A stretch of DNA of 64,000 nucleotides from Comamonas sp. (GTDB lineage Bacteria; Pseudomonadota; Gammaproteobacteria; Burkholderiales; Burkholderiaceae_C). Positions 18,135-27,915 of the stretch are shown in pieces (the stretch's first letter is position 1; every line of letters starts with the position of its first letter). The position numbers and the translations under genes were made by a program. The DNA is taken from assembly GCA_031277805.1 (NCBI GenBank), contig JAITLR010000019.1, positions 182,831-246,830 on the forward strand, in the 5' to 3' direction. The notes beneath the pieces are model-generated. The model made no database searches. It was not told the DNA's origin and saw only the letters and a program-made list of their open reading frames with translations.

Positions 18135-20660
18135 TTAGCGTGGCCTTCGCCCCGATGTTGCAGCGCCGGCCTTGGAAGATTTGAACGCCGGCTTGGCTTT
18201 GACGCCCGCGCGAGGCGGCAGACCCGTGTGCTGGGTCAGCATCTTACCGGGCTGAGGCTGGCTGCTGCGAAAGCGCACATCCCCCTTGGGCTCAAGGCCT
18301 ACGTCATCCTGGCGACGACGCACGGCCACGGCCTTGCCATCCTTGTTGGTGGTGTAACCGATGCCGCCACCGCTCTTGGACGAGGTGCTGTTCTTCTTGC
18401 GGGCACTCTGATAGCTGCCGTCGACCAGAGGCTGAAAGGTCGGGATCAGATGCTGCTTGCCGTTGCCGATCAGATCGGCGCGACCCATGGTCTTGAGCGC
18501 CTCGCGCAGCAGCGGCCAGTTGTTGGGGTCGTGATAGCGCAGAAAAGCCTTGTGCAGACGGCGGCGCTTTTCGCCGCGCACGATGTCCACGCGCTCCTCG
18601 GCCTCGTCGCGCATCTGGCGGCGCACCTTGGTCAGCGTGTTGCGGCCGCTGTGGTACATGGCCGTGGCAGTGGCCATGGGGCTGGGGTAGAAGGTCTGCA
18701 CCTGGTCGGCGCGGAAACCATTCTTCTTGAGCCAGATGGCCAGATTCATCATGTCTTCATCGCTGGTACCGGGGTGAGCAGCGATGAAGTAGGGAATCAG
18801 GAACTGCTTCTTGCCGGCCTCTTCGCTGAACTTCTCGAACAGCTGCTTGAACTTATCGTAGCTGCCGATGCCCGGCTTCATCATTTTGCCCAGTGGGCCT
18901 TGCTCGGTGTGCTCGGGCGCGATCTTCAGATAGCCGCCCACATGGTGCTGGACCAGTTCCTTGACGTACTCGGGCGACTTCACGGCCAGGTCGTAGCGCA
19001 GACCGGAGCCGATCAGGATCTTCTTGATGCCGGGCAGCTTGCGCGCGCGGCGGTAGATCTTGATCAGCGGACCATGGTCGGTGTGCAGGTTCTGGCAGAT
19101 GCCGGGGAAGACGCAACTGGGCTTGCGGCAGGCGGCCTCGATCTGCGGGCTCTTGCAGCCCAGTCGGTACATATTGGCCGTGGGGCCGCCCAGGTCGGAG
19201 ATGGTGCCCGTAAAGCCCTTGACTTTGTCGCGGATCTCTTCGAGTTCCTGAATGATGGAGTCTTCCGAGCGACTCTGGATGATGCGGCCCTCGTGCTCGG
19301 TGATGGAGCAGAAGGTGCAACCGCCGAAGCAGCCGCGCATGATGTTCACCGAGGTGCGGATCATCTCCCAGGCCGGGATCTTGGTCGCAGCCTCATGGCT
19401 GCCGTTTTCGTCGGCATAGGCCGGGTGCGGGCTGCGGGCGTAGGGCAGGCCGAAAACCCAGTCCATCTCGGCCGTGGTCAGCGGAATGGGAGGCGGGTTC
19501 ATCCACACATCGCGGGCTGTAGTCCCCTCACCATGGGCCTGTACCAGAGCGCGGGCATTGCCAGGGTTGGTTTCCAGATGCAGCACGCGATTGGCGTGGG
19601 CGTAGAGAATCGGGTCGCTTTTGACCTCTTCGTAGCTAGGCAGGCGCAGCACGGTATGGTCGCGCGGAGGCAGCTTGGATTTGCTACGCAGAGAAAGATT
19701 GGGCACGAACTGAATCGGCTGGGCCGCAATCGGCTGAACATTGGCCACCGAATTCGCATCTTTTAGGCCGCTAGCGCAGGCTGCACCTGTGCTATCAGCT
19801 CCTGAATTTGCAGTCCCCTGTTTTTCAGCATCTTCCTTGGAGCAGCTCTGGCCCTGAGCCTCGGCCTGCTCGCTGGTCGTCATATAGGGGTTGATATGGG
19901 GCTCGACCTCGCCGGGCTCATCCACCGTGGTGGAGTCGACCTCGAACCACCCCTCTTCCGACGCACGACGGAAAAACGAGGTGCCGCGCACATCGGTGAT
20001 TTTCTCCACCGGCTCGCGCGCCGCGATGCGGTGCGCCACTTCGACCAGGGCGCGTTCGGCATTGCCGTAGAGCAAGATGTCGCACTTGCTGTCCACCACA
20101 ATGGAGCGACGCACCTTGTCGCTCCAGTAGTCGTAGTGAGCAATACGGCGCAGCGAGCCTTCGATGCCGCCGAGCACGATGGGCACATCTTTGTAGGCCT
20201 CGCGGCAGCGCTGGCAGTAGACAATGGCCGCGCGATCGGGGCGCTTGCCGGCCACATCGCCAGGGGTGTAGGCGTCGTCGGAGCGGATTTTGCGATCAGC
20301 CGTGTAGCGGTTGATCATCGAGTCCATATTGCCGGCCGTCACACCCCAGAACAGATTGGGCTTGCCTAAAGCCTTGAAGGCCTCGGCGCTGGTCCAGTCG
20401 GGCTGGGCGATGATGCCCACGCGAAAGCCCTGGGCCTCCAGCACACGGCCGATCACGGCCATGCCGAAGCTCGGGTGGTCCACATAGGCATCGCCTGTCA
20501 CCAGAATGATGTCGCAGCTGTCCCAGCCCAGCTGATCCATCTCCGCACGACTCATGGGCAGGAACGGCGCCGGGCCAAAACGCTTGGCCCAGTACGGCTT
20601 GTAGCTGGTCAGCGGCTTGGCATCGCGATGAAAAAAGGAAACATCAACCGGGGCGTTCAT
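18135..20660 (-). CDS. ygiQ: YgiQ-family radical SAM protein
   Basis: 841 residues. The N-terminal domain ([19 protein letters not shown]) is the YgiQ hallmark. The radical SAM cluster motif is GCFGGCTFC at about residue 440, preceded by VNIMR, with the SAM-binding [15 protein letters not shown] and later cysteines ([12 protein letters not shown]). The function of the family is not settled. Between about residues 255 and 310 there is a low-complexity stretch ([23 protein letters not shown]) that looks like an insertion between the N-terminal and radical SAM domains. The C-terminal tail is basic. The large open frame opposite (18228-19766) is a codon-bias shadow. Confidence 0.9.
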   Translation of the reverse strand: MNAPVDVSFFHRDAKPLTSYKPYWAKRFGPAPFLPMSRAEMDQLGWDSCDIILVTGDAYVDHPSFGMAVIGRVLEAQGFRVGIIAQPDWTSAEAFKALGKPNLFWGVTAGNMDSMINRYTADRKIRSDDAYTPGDVAGKRPDRAAIVYCQRCREAYKDVPIVLGGIEGSLRRIAHYDYWSDKVRRSIVVDSKCDILLYGNAERALVEVAHRIAAREPVEKITDVRGTSFFRRASEEGWFEVDSTTVDEPGEVEPHINPYMTTSEQAEAQGQSCSKEDAEKQGTANSGADSTGAACASGLKDANSVANVQPIAAQPIQFVPNLSLRSKSKLPPRDHTVLRLPSYEEVKSDPILYAHANRVLHLETNPGNARALVQAHGEGTTARDVWMNPPPIPLTTAEMDWVFGLPYARSPHPAYADENGSHEAATKIPAWEMIRTSVNIMRGCFGGCTFCSITEHEGRIIQSRSEDSIIQELEEIRDKVKGFTGTISDLGGPTANMYRLGCKSPQIEAACRKPSCVFPGICQNLHTDHGPLIKIYRRARKLPGIKKILIGSGLRYDLAVKSPEYVKELVQHHVGGYLKIAPEHTEQGPLGKMMKPGIGSYDKFKQLFEKFSEEAGKKQFLIPYFIAAHPGTSDEDMMNLAIWLKKNGFRADQVQTFYPSPMATATAMYHSGRNTLTKVRRQMRDEAEERVDIVRGEKRRRLHKAFLRYHDPNNWPLLREALKTMGRADLIGNGKQHLIPTFQPLVDGSYQSARKKNSTSSKSGGGIGYTTNKDGKAVAVRRRQDDVGLEPKGDVRFRSSQPQPGKMLTQHTGLPPRAGVKAKPAFKSSKAGAATSGRRPR

Positions 20661-20896
20661 GTGGATGGGCTTTATATGGCCTCATGGCCTATGCGGGGGA
20701 AAGAACCGGGCAGTGTACTTTTGTGTTCTCGGCCTTGCTGGCACAAGGTCTTGTCAATACCTGCTGAAAAACCGAAATTCATAGCATCTACCGCACACAC
20801 TCATTGAACATCAGGCTTCAAACAAGAGAAAAATCTTTATAGACGTGCGTGAAACGCTTTGCTTTTCATAGCAAAAATGGCTAGAAAACCAGGATT

Positions 20897-21195
20897 TCAG
20901 TCTTTTCCCGAGTCTATGACTGCACCGGAGACGGGATCCACCCTGACCTTCATTACAACCTGATCAGCCTGCAGCAACTTGATCTGGTACCGGGCCTTGC
21001 CCCAATCTGGATCCAGCCTGGCTTCAAGTGGCATGCCAGGCTGATCTGAGCTTTCTCCATCGCCCGCTGTATACCAATCTGCACACCTGCGGTGATGATC
21101 AGCCATTGAGATGCCGATTTGGCCTGCGCCAGCGCAGCTCCAAGGCTGAGCGCTGCCGATAGAACAAGGGCACCCGGAGCCGCAACACGCTTCAT
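20897..21195 (-). pseudogene. PepSY-domain periplasmic protein, frameshifted
   Basis: The start at 21195 gives a good signal peptide (MKRVAAPGALVLSAALSLG ending ALAQA) and then the beginning of a helix, GVQIGIQRAMEKA. In that frame the sequence turns meaningless at about 21055-21070. The neighbouring frame continues a typical PepSY strand pattern, QPGMPLEARLDPDWGKARY, VKVRVDP-like MKVRVDPVSGAVID, to a stop at 20897. One base too many or too few near 21060 therefore separates the halves. It may be a true pseudogene or a sequencing error. A 56-codon gene lies 14 bp upstream. Confidence 0.55.
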
Positions 21196-21209
21196 CCAAA
21201 CATCAGTCT

Positions 21210-21380
21210 TCACCACTCGCCCACACTGCGAATCCGGTGCAAAAGATCCCACTCATCCTCTGCACCTGATGCCTGCTCGGATGCTGAGGACTGCTCCTGC
21301 TCCAGCGGTGGCGGCGAGAAATGCTGGTGGCCAAAAGTGTGCTCATTCGAAACCGGAACGGGAGGGGTAGACATGCTCAT
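21210..21380 (-). CDS. Small hypothetical protein (56 aa)
   Basis: Begins MSMSTPPVPVSNEHTFGHQH after a strong AAGGAG and ends DLLHRIRSVGEW. The product is hydrophilic with an acidic middle (Glu/Ser/Ala-rich), has no membrane segment and no recognised family. It stops 14 bp before the start of the PepSY gene, so the two are probably one operon. Confidence 0.5.
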   Translation of the reverse strand: MSMSTPPVPVSNEHTFGHQHFSPPPLEQEQSSASEQASGAEDEWDLLHRIRSVGEW

Positions 21381-21560
21381 GATCGGCTCCTTTCCCGCCA
21401 GCTTACGTAGCTCTTGCCTCACTGTCTGTAGGAATCACCTGTCTGTCCTTGGCAATACCACCACTCATACCCTCATCAAGCGCCGCAAACCCGAGGCTGA
21501 ACAGCTCTTATCTCGGCAGTGCCAAAGCGATCCGGCTTTGCGGTTATGCTGCCGCCCTCT

Positions 21561-22151
21561 ATGCCACAGACTCTCCGCACCCCTGCTCATAGTGAACTGA
21601 TCATCAAGAAGAGCCGCTTCATCGGCTGCGTGCAACCCATGACCGACCGCACCAGCGCTCAGGCAGTGGTCGATGCTCTCTGGCGCGAACACCCTGGCGC
21701 CGCCCATGTCTGCTGGGCCTTGTTGGCAGGCGGTCAGTCTGCGGCAGTGGATGATGGGGAGCCCAGCGGCACCGCGGGCCGCCCCATGCTTGATGTGCTG
21801 CGGCATCAGGATCTGGAGGGCGTGCTGGCGACAGTCGTGCGCTATTTTGGAGGCGTCAAGCTTGGTGCTGGTGGACTGGTACGCGCGTATACAGACTCTG
21901 TGGCACAGGCATTGCTGCAAGCCGAGAAAGTCGCCATCCAACGCATGCAGACCTTGCACTGTACCGCGTCCTACGCGCTGGAGGGCGTTGTCAGACGTAT
22001 GAGCGAGGCCGCAGGCGTGCAATTGCTGGAGGTTGAACATGCAAGCCTGGTCACCTTCAAGCTGCAATTGCCAGAAGCTGCCGTAGATACGTTCATCCAC
22101 GCACTCAACGAAAGTGGCCAGGGTCGTATTGGCTGGCTCAGACCTGATTGA
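21561..22151 (+). CDS. yigZ: YigZ / IMPACT family protein
   Basis: 196 residues if started at 21561; in-frame ATGs at 21519 and 21546 are alternatives and no ribosome-binding site decides. The UPF0029 hallmark is clear: KKSRFIGCVQP, HVCWALLAGG, DDGEPSGTAGRPML and TVVRYFGGVKLGAGGLVRAY. A C-terminal ferredoxin-like domain follows. IMPACT proteins are linked to translation control in eukaryotes; the bacterial role is unknown. It stands alone. Confidence 0.9.
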   Translation: MPQTLRTPAHSELIIKKSRFIGCVQPMTDRTSAQAVVDALWREHPGAAHVCWALLAGGQSAAVDDGEPSGTAGRPMLDVLRHQDLEGVLATVVRYFGGVKLGAGGLVRAYTDSVAQALLQAEKVAIQRMQTLHCTASYALEGVVRRMSEAAGVQLLEVEHASLVTFKLQLPEAAVDTFIHALNESGQGRIGWLRPD

Positions 22152-22763
22152 GGATTGGTCGGCCCAGGACAAATACATCAACTGGCTGTGCCGCTCCGAC
22201 CTCCATCAGAGCAGCACAGCGCTTTCTAGCTAATCCGGCACTGACAGATAAAAAAATGCCCGCACAAGGCGGGCAAGTTCCGGGGGCGTATCAAAGTAGT
22301 CGCACAGCGTTGACAGTCAATGCATTTGAATACTTGGCGATGGCTTTGCTTCCTCACCCAATTGCCGCTTATTGCACTTGCACTGTTGCTGACCAAAGTT
22401 TGGACTCTTGATAGGTTGCCCCATCTGCAGCGGCCAATACAGACTGCGAAACTGCTTTTCTATCAAAGGATGGCACTCTTCACAATCTGCTCCAGCCGCT
22501 CTATCTCTCTTTATCGAGTTCGCTCCAGCTTCCGGCCCTGGGCCTAGAGCTACTACCACCACTTCGGGCTGTGTTGCATGGCTTGCTCCTTTGCTTGACG
22601 CCTGCGATGAGCCCAGGATGAACCTTTATGAGAAACCACATTGTAGGAATTCATTGACCAAGCCTGTCTTTTGTAATAAGGCTCATCAATGAACGCCTGC
22701 ATGATTGGCATTCACCAACCCATCTAAGCAACAGACCCAGGTTGATTCCTTAAGAGGTGAGCG
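22152..22763. other. Gene-poor stretch with a minus-strand terminator
   Basis: No plus-strand gene is supported. At 22250-22275 TGCCCGC-ACAAG-GCGGGCA has A-residues on its left, so it is a good terminator for a minus-strand transcript coming from the right. On that strand a strong AAGGAG precedes an ATG at about 22579 that opens only MQHSPKWW and a stop, while another frame stays open down to 22317 with CEECH and CKC motifs but no convincing start. A short RNA or broken small gene is likely. Confidence 0.4.
22250..22275 (-). terminator. Orphan minus-strand terminator
   Basis: A 7-bp GC-rich stem with five-base loop; on the minus strand it is followed by a run of seven Ts. No annotated minus-strand gene lies upstream of it. 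Confidence 0.7.
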
Positions 22764-23015
22764 ATGAAAAGCCAGAACCTTAAATCTGTGAATACCCCTG
22801 ATACGCCTCCAGCCGACGACCCCAACCGCCCCGCTGGCGCGCCATTCAAGCCTAAACCCACTGACCCATTGCCCGACGTCCCACCAGTCAAATTGCCCCC
22901 GGAGCCCGCAATCCGCTCAAATACGGCGAAGACTCTATCCGCCGCTTGGCGGCAAGCCAAACATACACCGACGCAACCATCACAGGTATTACTTACATTT
23001 CTGTCAACCAACTGA
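22764..23015 (+). CDS. Proline-rich small protein (83 aa), unknown
   Basis: AAGAGGTGAG lies just before the ATG. The first 50 residues are rich in Pro, Asp and Lys (NTPDTPPADDPNRPAG, KPKPTDPLPDVPP) and are likely disordered. The last 30 residues (SAAWRQAKHTPTQPSQ) differ in character, so the end could reflect a shift. No family recognised. Confidence 0.45.
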   Translation: MKSQNLKSVNTPDTPPADDPNRPAGAPFKPKPTDPLPDVPPVKLPPEPAIRSNTAKTLSAAWRQAKHTPTQPSQVLLTFLSTN

Positions 23016-23076
23016 CATAGTCGATCGTTAAAAACTACATATACCAACTTCTATTCACCACCTCCAAGGAGTAGCC

Positions 23077-23229
23077 ATGACCTACCTATACGCCGCCTAT
23101 CCAGAAATCAAAGCGACGAATCAGGAGGCCATGATGCCAATGCCTGTTCCACGCTCTCCGGAAGAGGTGCTGAGCATGCTGTCGCAGAATCCTCCTCCAG
23201 CCGGTGAATACAGCGTCGACGCATTCTGA
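23077..23229 (+). CDS. Small protein (50 aa), unknown
   Basis: An AAGGAG five bases before the ATG opens a 50-codon frame: MTYLYAAYPEIKAT, a Met/Pro-rich middle (AMMPMPVPRSPEE) and the end GEYSVDAF. A good terminator follows 24 bases after the stop. The combination of ribosome-binding site, short frame and terminator supports a real gene. Together with the 83-residue gene upstream it may be one transcript. Confidence 0.5.
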   Translation: MTYLYAAYPEIKATNQEAMMPMPVPRSPEEVLSMLSQNPPPAGEYSVDAF

Positions 23230-23252
23230 GTCACTGCCATCCATTCAACCAC

Positions 23253-23273
23253 GCCACCTTAGGGTGGCTTTTT
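23253..23273 (+). terminator. Terminator after the 50-aa gene
   Basis: GCCACC-TTAG-GGTGGC followed by five Ts and more T-rich sequence. Confidence 0.8.
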
Positions 23274-23434
23274 ACTTTTTCAACCAAACCCAGGGCATAA
23301 AAATGCAGTTGCGATGACTGCGGCCATCAAGCATATCGATACCGTCACGTCGATATCCTCACTCCGCCTGACACTTGCTTTGTACTTGGTCGACAATTGG
23401 TTGTTACCTGTTGTACTGGCTTAGTGGAATATTG

Positions 23435-24217
23435 ATGCGCAGACTTCGTCACCTTACCAATCGCCATCGCGCTACCTCCACCAACCTCGCGCTGGGCCTG
23501 CTACTTGCCTTCAATGCCGGAGCAGTCAATGCAGGCGGCTTTCTCGTACTGCGCATGTATACCTCTCACATGTCTGGTTTTGCATCGCAATTAGCCGACA
23601 GCTTGGTCATGAGCAGCGGCACACTGCTGCTCAATGCGCTTGGAGCCATTCTGGCGTTCACAGCGGGTGCCGCTTTGTGTGCGGTACTGGTGAACTGGGC
23701 TCGCCAGAAGGGTCTGTACAGCGTCTATGCCTTGCCACTCATGCTGGAGGCATTGATGATGTTCCCCTTCGGTCTGATGGGCGCGGTCACGTTGAACTGG
23801 AATACGCCATTCGCGGTCCCGCTGACTGTGCTGCTGCTGTCATTCATGATGGGTTTACAAAATGCAGTCGGCTCAAAAACATCTGGTGGCAGCATCAGAA
23901 CAACCCACATGACGGGTAACTTCACTGATCTGGGAATGGAGCTGGGAAAGCTGTTTTTCTGGCGAAGCCAAGCCCATGCGCAAAAGCCCCAATCCAGACA
24001 TGTTCTGCACAACTGGGCCCGCATGCGTACATCAGCTGGCTTGATTGCAATGTTTGTTCTGGGCGGCATTGCCGGGGCCTTGGGCTTCAAGCTCCTCGGA
24101 TTTGTATGTGTTGTGCCGTTGGCTGCCTTGTTGCTTGCACTCTCTGTTCCACCATTTATAAGAGACGCAACAAAGGTCAATATGACGTTGAGCCAGTTCT
24201 ACAAAAAGGCGAACTGA
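23435..24217 (+). CDS. DUF1275 (YoaK-like) membrane protein
   Basis: 260 residues with six or seven hydrophobic helices. The family signature is present: GAVNAGGFLVLRMYTSHMSGF near the N-terminus (in two parts) and GLQNAV, then TTHMTGNFTDLG. The start MRRLRHLTNRH at 23435 is preferred because the 20 codons upstream begin with TTG and lack a ribosome-binding site. The biochemical role of YoaK proteins is not known. Confidence 0.82.
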   Translation: MRRLRHLTNRHRATSTNLALGLLLAFNAGAVNAGGFLVLRMYTSHMSGFASQLADSLVMSSGTLLLNALGAILAFTAGAALCAVLVNWARQKGLYSVYALPLMLEALMMFPFGLMGAVTLNWNTPFAVPLTVLLLSFMMGLQNAVGSKTSGGSIRTTHMTGNFTDLGMELGKLFFWRSQAHAQKPQSRHVLHNWARMRTSAGLIAMFVLGGIAGALGFKLLGFVCVVPLAALLLALSVPPFIRDATKVNMTLSQFYKKAN

Positions 24218-24575
24218 TAGAGACATCAGCCGACATTTCAAAAAGCCCCCGGAGGAACCTCATCGACACCACGAGCCCCGGCAACGATCAGGGCAAGCAG
24301 GATCAGACCTTGGCCAATGATCGCCATTCCTGCGTCGTATCAGCCATCACAATCATTGCCATATCGACATTCCTGATCACACCCAGTCCAGCAAGATTTC
24401 AAGCTATCCGCCTCAAACTCGGGCCCGTATGACATAGATCAGACACTATGCACTGCAATAACTTGTGAAGTTATGCACCAAGATGTATGAATGGTGACTA
24501 TAAGTTGTCGATTTGCACTCGAGGAACAGACAACGCTGCTCCGTTTCGGTCTTTGATCGAGGAGGCTATGGTCAG
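24218..24575. other. Spacer upstream of the diguanylate cyclase
   Basis: No supported gene in about 360 bp. A 29-codon minus-strand frame starting MAIIGQGLILLALIVAG could encode one hydrophobic helix, but its ribosome-binding site abuts the ATG, so it is not called. The 24430-24520 part is AT-rich and likely holds the promoter of the next gene. Confidence 0.4.
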
Positions 24576-25772
24576 ATGTTCGGGAATAACGACTTCATCC
24601 TGGTTATTACGCCATCGCTGGCAATGCTGGTCCTTGCCCTACTGTTGCTCATAGCATGGCTGATCCAACGTTCCCAGCGCTTTCTGCTATGGCAAGCTTG
24701 TGCATATTCACTGGCAGCTCTGCCACTTGGCCTTCAAAGCCTGTTGCCTTTGGACGAGCTCAATCGCTATGCCCTGCTCATCGGCGGCTTCTATCTTCTT
24801 GGTGCCTGGTGTCTTGCCAAAAGTTGGGCTGAAAGATGGCGTGTATCGACTCAACCGCATATCACTCTATTTATTGCCATAGCCACCCTGGCTGCGCTGT
24901 ATTACTTCAGCCGTATCGAGCCGAGCGCCTGGGCGCGAGTGAGCTCTTTCAGTTTCGGCTCAGGCCTTATTTTGGTTTTACCTATTCTGGAGACCCGTTT
25001 CCAAAAGACTTTATTTGATTGGCTAGACAAATCATTACTCTGGCTGAGCATCGTTTTCACGGCCTACACCTTCACACGACCTGTTTTGATTTGGCTCTTG
25101 GGATACTCTGATCTCCGGTCGCTTCCCAGTTCGTCTTACTGGCTCTTGACTCTGATGAGTATCCTCGGTTTCTCGCTGCTCTTCACCGTGGTGATGTCTG
25201 CCATTGCCGTCCAGGACACCGTTCGCAAGCTGAAGGACGAGCGCGACCATGACCCCTTGACAAAAATACTGAATCGTCGATCTTTTCAGGAACGCGCCCA
25301 AAAGCATCTTGTTGACTTGAGGCTGTATCCAATGGCGGTGCTGGCCTGCGATATAGATCACTTCAAACGCATCAACGATACCTGGGGACACGAGCGTGGC
25401 GACCAAGTTCTGCAACTTGTTTCCGCGATTCTGCAAAGCAATTTGCGACAGCACGATCTGGTCGCTCGATTCGGCGGTGAAGAGTTTGTCATTCTGTTGG
25501 CTGGCATCACGCTGCGAGACGCAGAACTCATAGCACAGCGCATCCAGTGCGGCCTGAGATCCCAAAATACAGTTCTTCCAGCCGGCTCAAAATTGACCAT
25601 GAGCTTTGGCATTTCACCGATCATCAAGTCATGCCAGCTTGAGCATGCCTTGAAAGAGGCTGATCAACTTCTTTACCAAGCAAAAAATGCGGGACGTGAT
25701 CGTGTGCATGTATCGGGAGTGACTTACCCAGATATCTTTATCGAGAGTACCCCATCCGAGGCTACGGCCTGA
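24576..25772 (+). CDS. Membrane diguanylate cyclase (GGDEF)
   Basis: 398 residues. Six to seven hydrophobic helices occupy about residues 10-225 in a MHYT-free, 7TM-like sensor region. The cytoplasmic GGDEF domain follows: DHDPLTKILNRRSF, DIDHFKRINDTWGHERGDQ and the active site GGEEF, with an RQHD inhibitory site exactly five residues before it. It should convert two GTP to cyclic di-GMP with product inhibition. The start at 24576 has GAGGAGG ten bases upstream. It stands alone. Confidence 0.9.
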   Translation: MFGNNDFILVITPSLAMLVLALLLLIAWLIQRSQRFLLWQACAYSLAALPLGLQSLLPLDELNRYALLIGGFYLLGAWCLAKSWAERWRVSTQPHITLFIAIATLAALYYFSRIEPSAWARVSSFSFGSGLILVLPILETRFQKTLFDWLDKSLLWLSIVFTAYTFTRPVLIWLLGYSDLRSLPSSSYWLLTLMSILGFSLLFTVVMSAIAVQDTVRKLKDERDHDPLTKILNRRSFQERAQKHLVDLRLYPMAVLACDIDHFKRINDTWGHERGDQVLQLVSAILQSNLRQHDLVARFGGEEFVILLAGITLRDAELIAQRIQCGLRSQNTVLPAGSKLTMSFGISPIIKSCQLEHALKEADQLLYQAKNAGRDRVHVSGVTYPDIFIESTPSEATA

Positions 25773-26212
25773 GCTGAGCTGGATAAAGCATTTCCAGCGC
25801 TCACGACATCGTCCTCAAAATTCGACGAAGTGCAGGCCTATACGGCATCACCAAGGAGCAATCACACTGGCTGCTTTCGAGCGTGACTTTCTTTTGCGTC
25901 TCTGCAGCTGACACGGTGTATTCCGCAGCTGGGCAGGAGCCGCTTGAGGGGGGCGGACTGGCAGCTGGAAGAGGCAGAAATAAAGGCCGAGTCGGTTGAG
26001 GGAACACACGCCTTGATAGCAGGGGCCTTGGTATCACTAAAAAGCAGGCCATACTCCCAATTCAGCACTTGCATTATTGAAACTCTGAAGCCCAGCAATG
26101 TCGAAGAGCTTCAACTGAGAATACTGAAAGCTTGGCTGCTGCTGCTCTTGTCTCGAAGCAGCCATTGAGCATGGAGTCTTGACTCGGTTGCCGTTCCATG
26201 GCCTGCACTCTG
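25773..26212. other. Intergenic stretch without a supported gene
   Basis: About 440 bp between a plus-strand diguanylate cyclase and the end of a minus-strand LysR gene. Short frames exist on both strands but none has a ribosome-binding site or a recognisable domain. Confidence 0.45.
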
Positions 26213-27148
26213 TCAAGCCGAGAGGCTGATTCGCTCCTGGATCAAATCCACGAAGGCTCGTACCTTTGCGGGCCGGAATCGTGCAGTTGGAAACACGGCA
26301 TGGATCCCCCCAGAAGGCAGCCCCCACTTTGGCAGTACCTGTATCAACGTGCCACTCTTCAAATCATCGGCAACGGCAAAGTCAGGCAATACCGACAAGC
26401 CGGCTCCTTGGCGCACGGCTTCGCGTACGCCCAATGTCGCATCTAGCGAGATCACCGGATGCACTGTCACGTGCTGAGGCTCAAGCTCTCCGCGTGAGAA
26501 GCTCCAGTTGCATGGATCTCGCAAAGCAGTGTTCGCCACAAAAGGCAACTCGCTGATGTACTGCGGCTGTTCAAGTTGCACAACTTGTCGGCTCAATGAG
26601 GGTGCGGCGACCAGCAATTGCCTGAAGGTCCCGATCTGGCGGGTCTGAACGTTCAGCTCAGAAAGCCAGCCAACGCGGATGGCCAGCTCCACCTGCCCCG
26701 ACATCAGATCAAGCGACTGGTCGCTAAACACAGCGTCCACCTTGCATTGAGGATAGCGCCTAGTGAATTCGGTGATGGCGGGCACCACCGCCGTAATACC
26801 GTAGTCTAGAGGTGCGGTCAAACGCAGCGTTCCCGAAGGCTCTGAGGCCACTTCCCCTAGCTCATGGAATGCATCGCCAGCCTCCTTGAGTATGGAGGCA
26901 CAGCGCTGATAAAAGATTCGGCCCGCATCGGTGGGAGCGACTTTACGGGTCGTGCGAGTCAACAGCGTCGTATGGAACTCGCGCTCCAGCCTGGCGACCT
27001 GCTGGCTGACCACGGCCTTGGTGATTCCCAGCCGATCTGCGGCAGCCGTAAAGCTACCGGTCTCCACAACGGCAGCAAAGTAGGCCAGGCGCTTGAGATT
27101 GGCAAGCTTGCCTGCAACGGATTCTTCTGTATTGTTTGCTATTGGCAT
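26213..27148 (-). CDS. LysR-family transcriptional regulator (CrgA-like)
   Basis: 311 residues. The winged helix-turn-helix is clear at about residues 18-75: LAYFAAVVETGSFTAAADRL, then TKAVVSQQVARLEREF and LLTRTTRKVAPTDAG. The effector domain follows with SGTLRLTAPLDYG and VELAIRVGWL. The ITKAVVSQQ helix and the PTDAG ending place it with the CrgA/DsdC-like side of the family. It is divergent from a DsbA-like gene with only about 80 bp between the starts, the usual arrangement for regulator and target. Confidence 0.9.
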   Translation of the reverse strand: MPIANNTEESVAGKLANLKRLAYFAAVVETGSFTAAADRLGITKAVVSQQVARLEREFHTTLLTRTTRKVAPTDAGRIFYQRCASILKEAGDAFHELGEVASEPSGTLRLTAPLDYGITAVVPAITEFTRRYPQCKVDAVFSDQSLDLMSGQVELAIRVGWLSELNVQTRQIGTFRQLLVAAPSLSRQVVQLEQPQYISELPFVANTALRDPCNWSFSRGELEPQHVTVHPVISLDATLGVREAVRQGAGLSVLPDFAVADDLKSGTLIQVLPKWGLPSGGIHAVFPTARFRPAKVRAFVDLIQERISLSA

Positions 27149-27227
27149 ACGGTTTATCTATCCGATCAGTATTTTTCTGTCAATGCTTTGTTCTTACGAT
27201 CACGGTATTCAAGCCACGGAGCCCTTT

Positions 27228-27866
27228 GTGACCAAGACCCTGCATTACATATTCGACCCTCTGTGTGGCTGGTGCTACGGTGCCGCCGCAGCGGTGGCGG
27301 CTCTGGGAAAAACGCCTGAATTCAAACTGCGCCTGCTGCCCAGCGGTCACTTCGCCGACGCGAGCGCACGCCCCATGGATGACGACTTTGCGGCCTATGC
27401 CTGGAGCAACGACCAGCGCATAGAGCGCCTGACGGGCCAGCGCTTCAGCGAGCTTTACCGCACCCATGTACTGTCAGATCGACAACAGATTTTCGATAGC
27501 GGCCCTGCTACCCTGGCTCTGACTGCAGTCAGTCTTACCACCCCTGAGCGTGAGCTTGACGCGCTTGAAGCCATTCAGCATGCCCGTTACCTCAACGGCG
27601 AAGACATCACCCGGCTGGACCAGTTGGCGGTCGTATTACAGGCCCAGGGACTGGAGCATGCGGCTGTATGCCTGCTTCGATCTGATAGTGAACTGCTGGC
27701 GGCCAATCGCGCCCGCATCACCGGTACGCAGACCTTGTTGGGCCAATTCGGCGCGCGCGGCGTTCCAAGCTTCATCTTGGAAACCCATGGCCAGCGCCAG
27801 TTGCTGAACTCCAGTGCTGCTTACGCCAATCCGCAAGCCTTTGCCGAACAAATCGCCAAGGCCTGA
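27228..27866 (+). CDS. DsbA-family oxidoreductase (FrnE-like)
   Basis: 212 residues from a GTG start at 27228 with GGAG six bases upstream; longer starts would run into the divergent LysR gene. The N-terminus YIFDPLCGWCYGAA contains the CGWC active site of the thioredoxin fold followed by a long helical insertion and the cis-Pro segment GVPSFIL. No signal peptide, so it should act in the cytoplasm, as FrnE-like proteins do. It is first in a run with the metallo-beta-lactamase-fold and NTF2-like genes. Confidence 0.85.
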   Translation: MTKTLHYIFDPLCGWCYGAAAAVAALGKTPEFKLRLLPSGHFADASARPMDDDFAAYAWSNDQRIERLTGQRFSELYRTHVLSDRQQIFDSGPATLALTAVSLTTPERELDALEAIQHARYLNGEDITRLDQLAVVLQAQGLEHAAVCLLRSDSELLAANRARITGTQTLLGQFGARGVPSFILETHGQRQLLNSSAAYANPQAFAEQIAKA

Positions 27867-27915
27867 GGCCTTCGCTTTTCAACCCCGCCATTTCGAAATT
27901 CACCGGAGAACCATC

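Noticed and set aside
18228..19766. 512-codon open frame on the plus strand opposite ygiQ
   Set aside because: Antisense shadow of a high-GC gene; no ribosome-binding site or domain, and YgiQ on the other strand is conserved.
24260..24400. 29-codon minus-strand hydrophobic frame (MAIIGQGLILLALIVAG)
   Set aside because: Ribosome-binding site touches the ATG and no homologue is known to me; one helix is easily formed by chance.
25801..26168. Short frames on both strands between the diguanylate cyclase and LysR genes
   Set aside because: No ribosome-binding site, no domain, overlapping each other.
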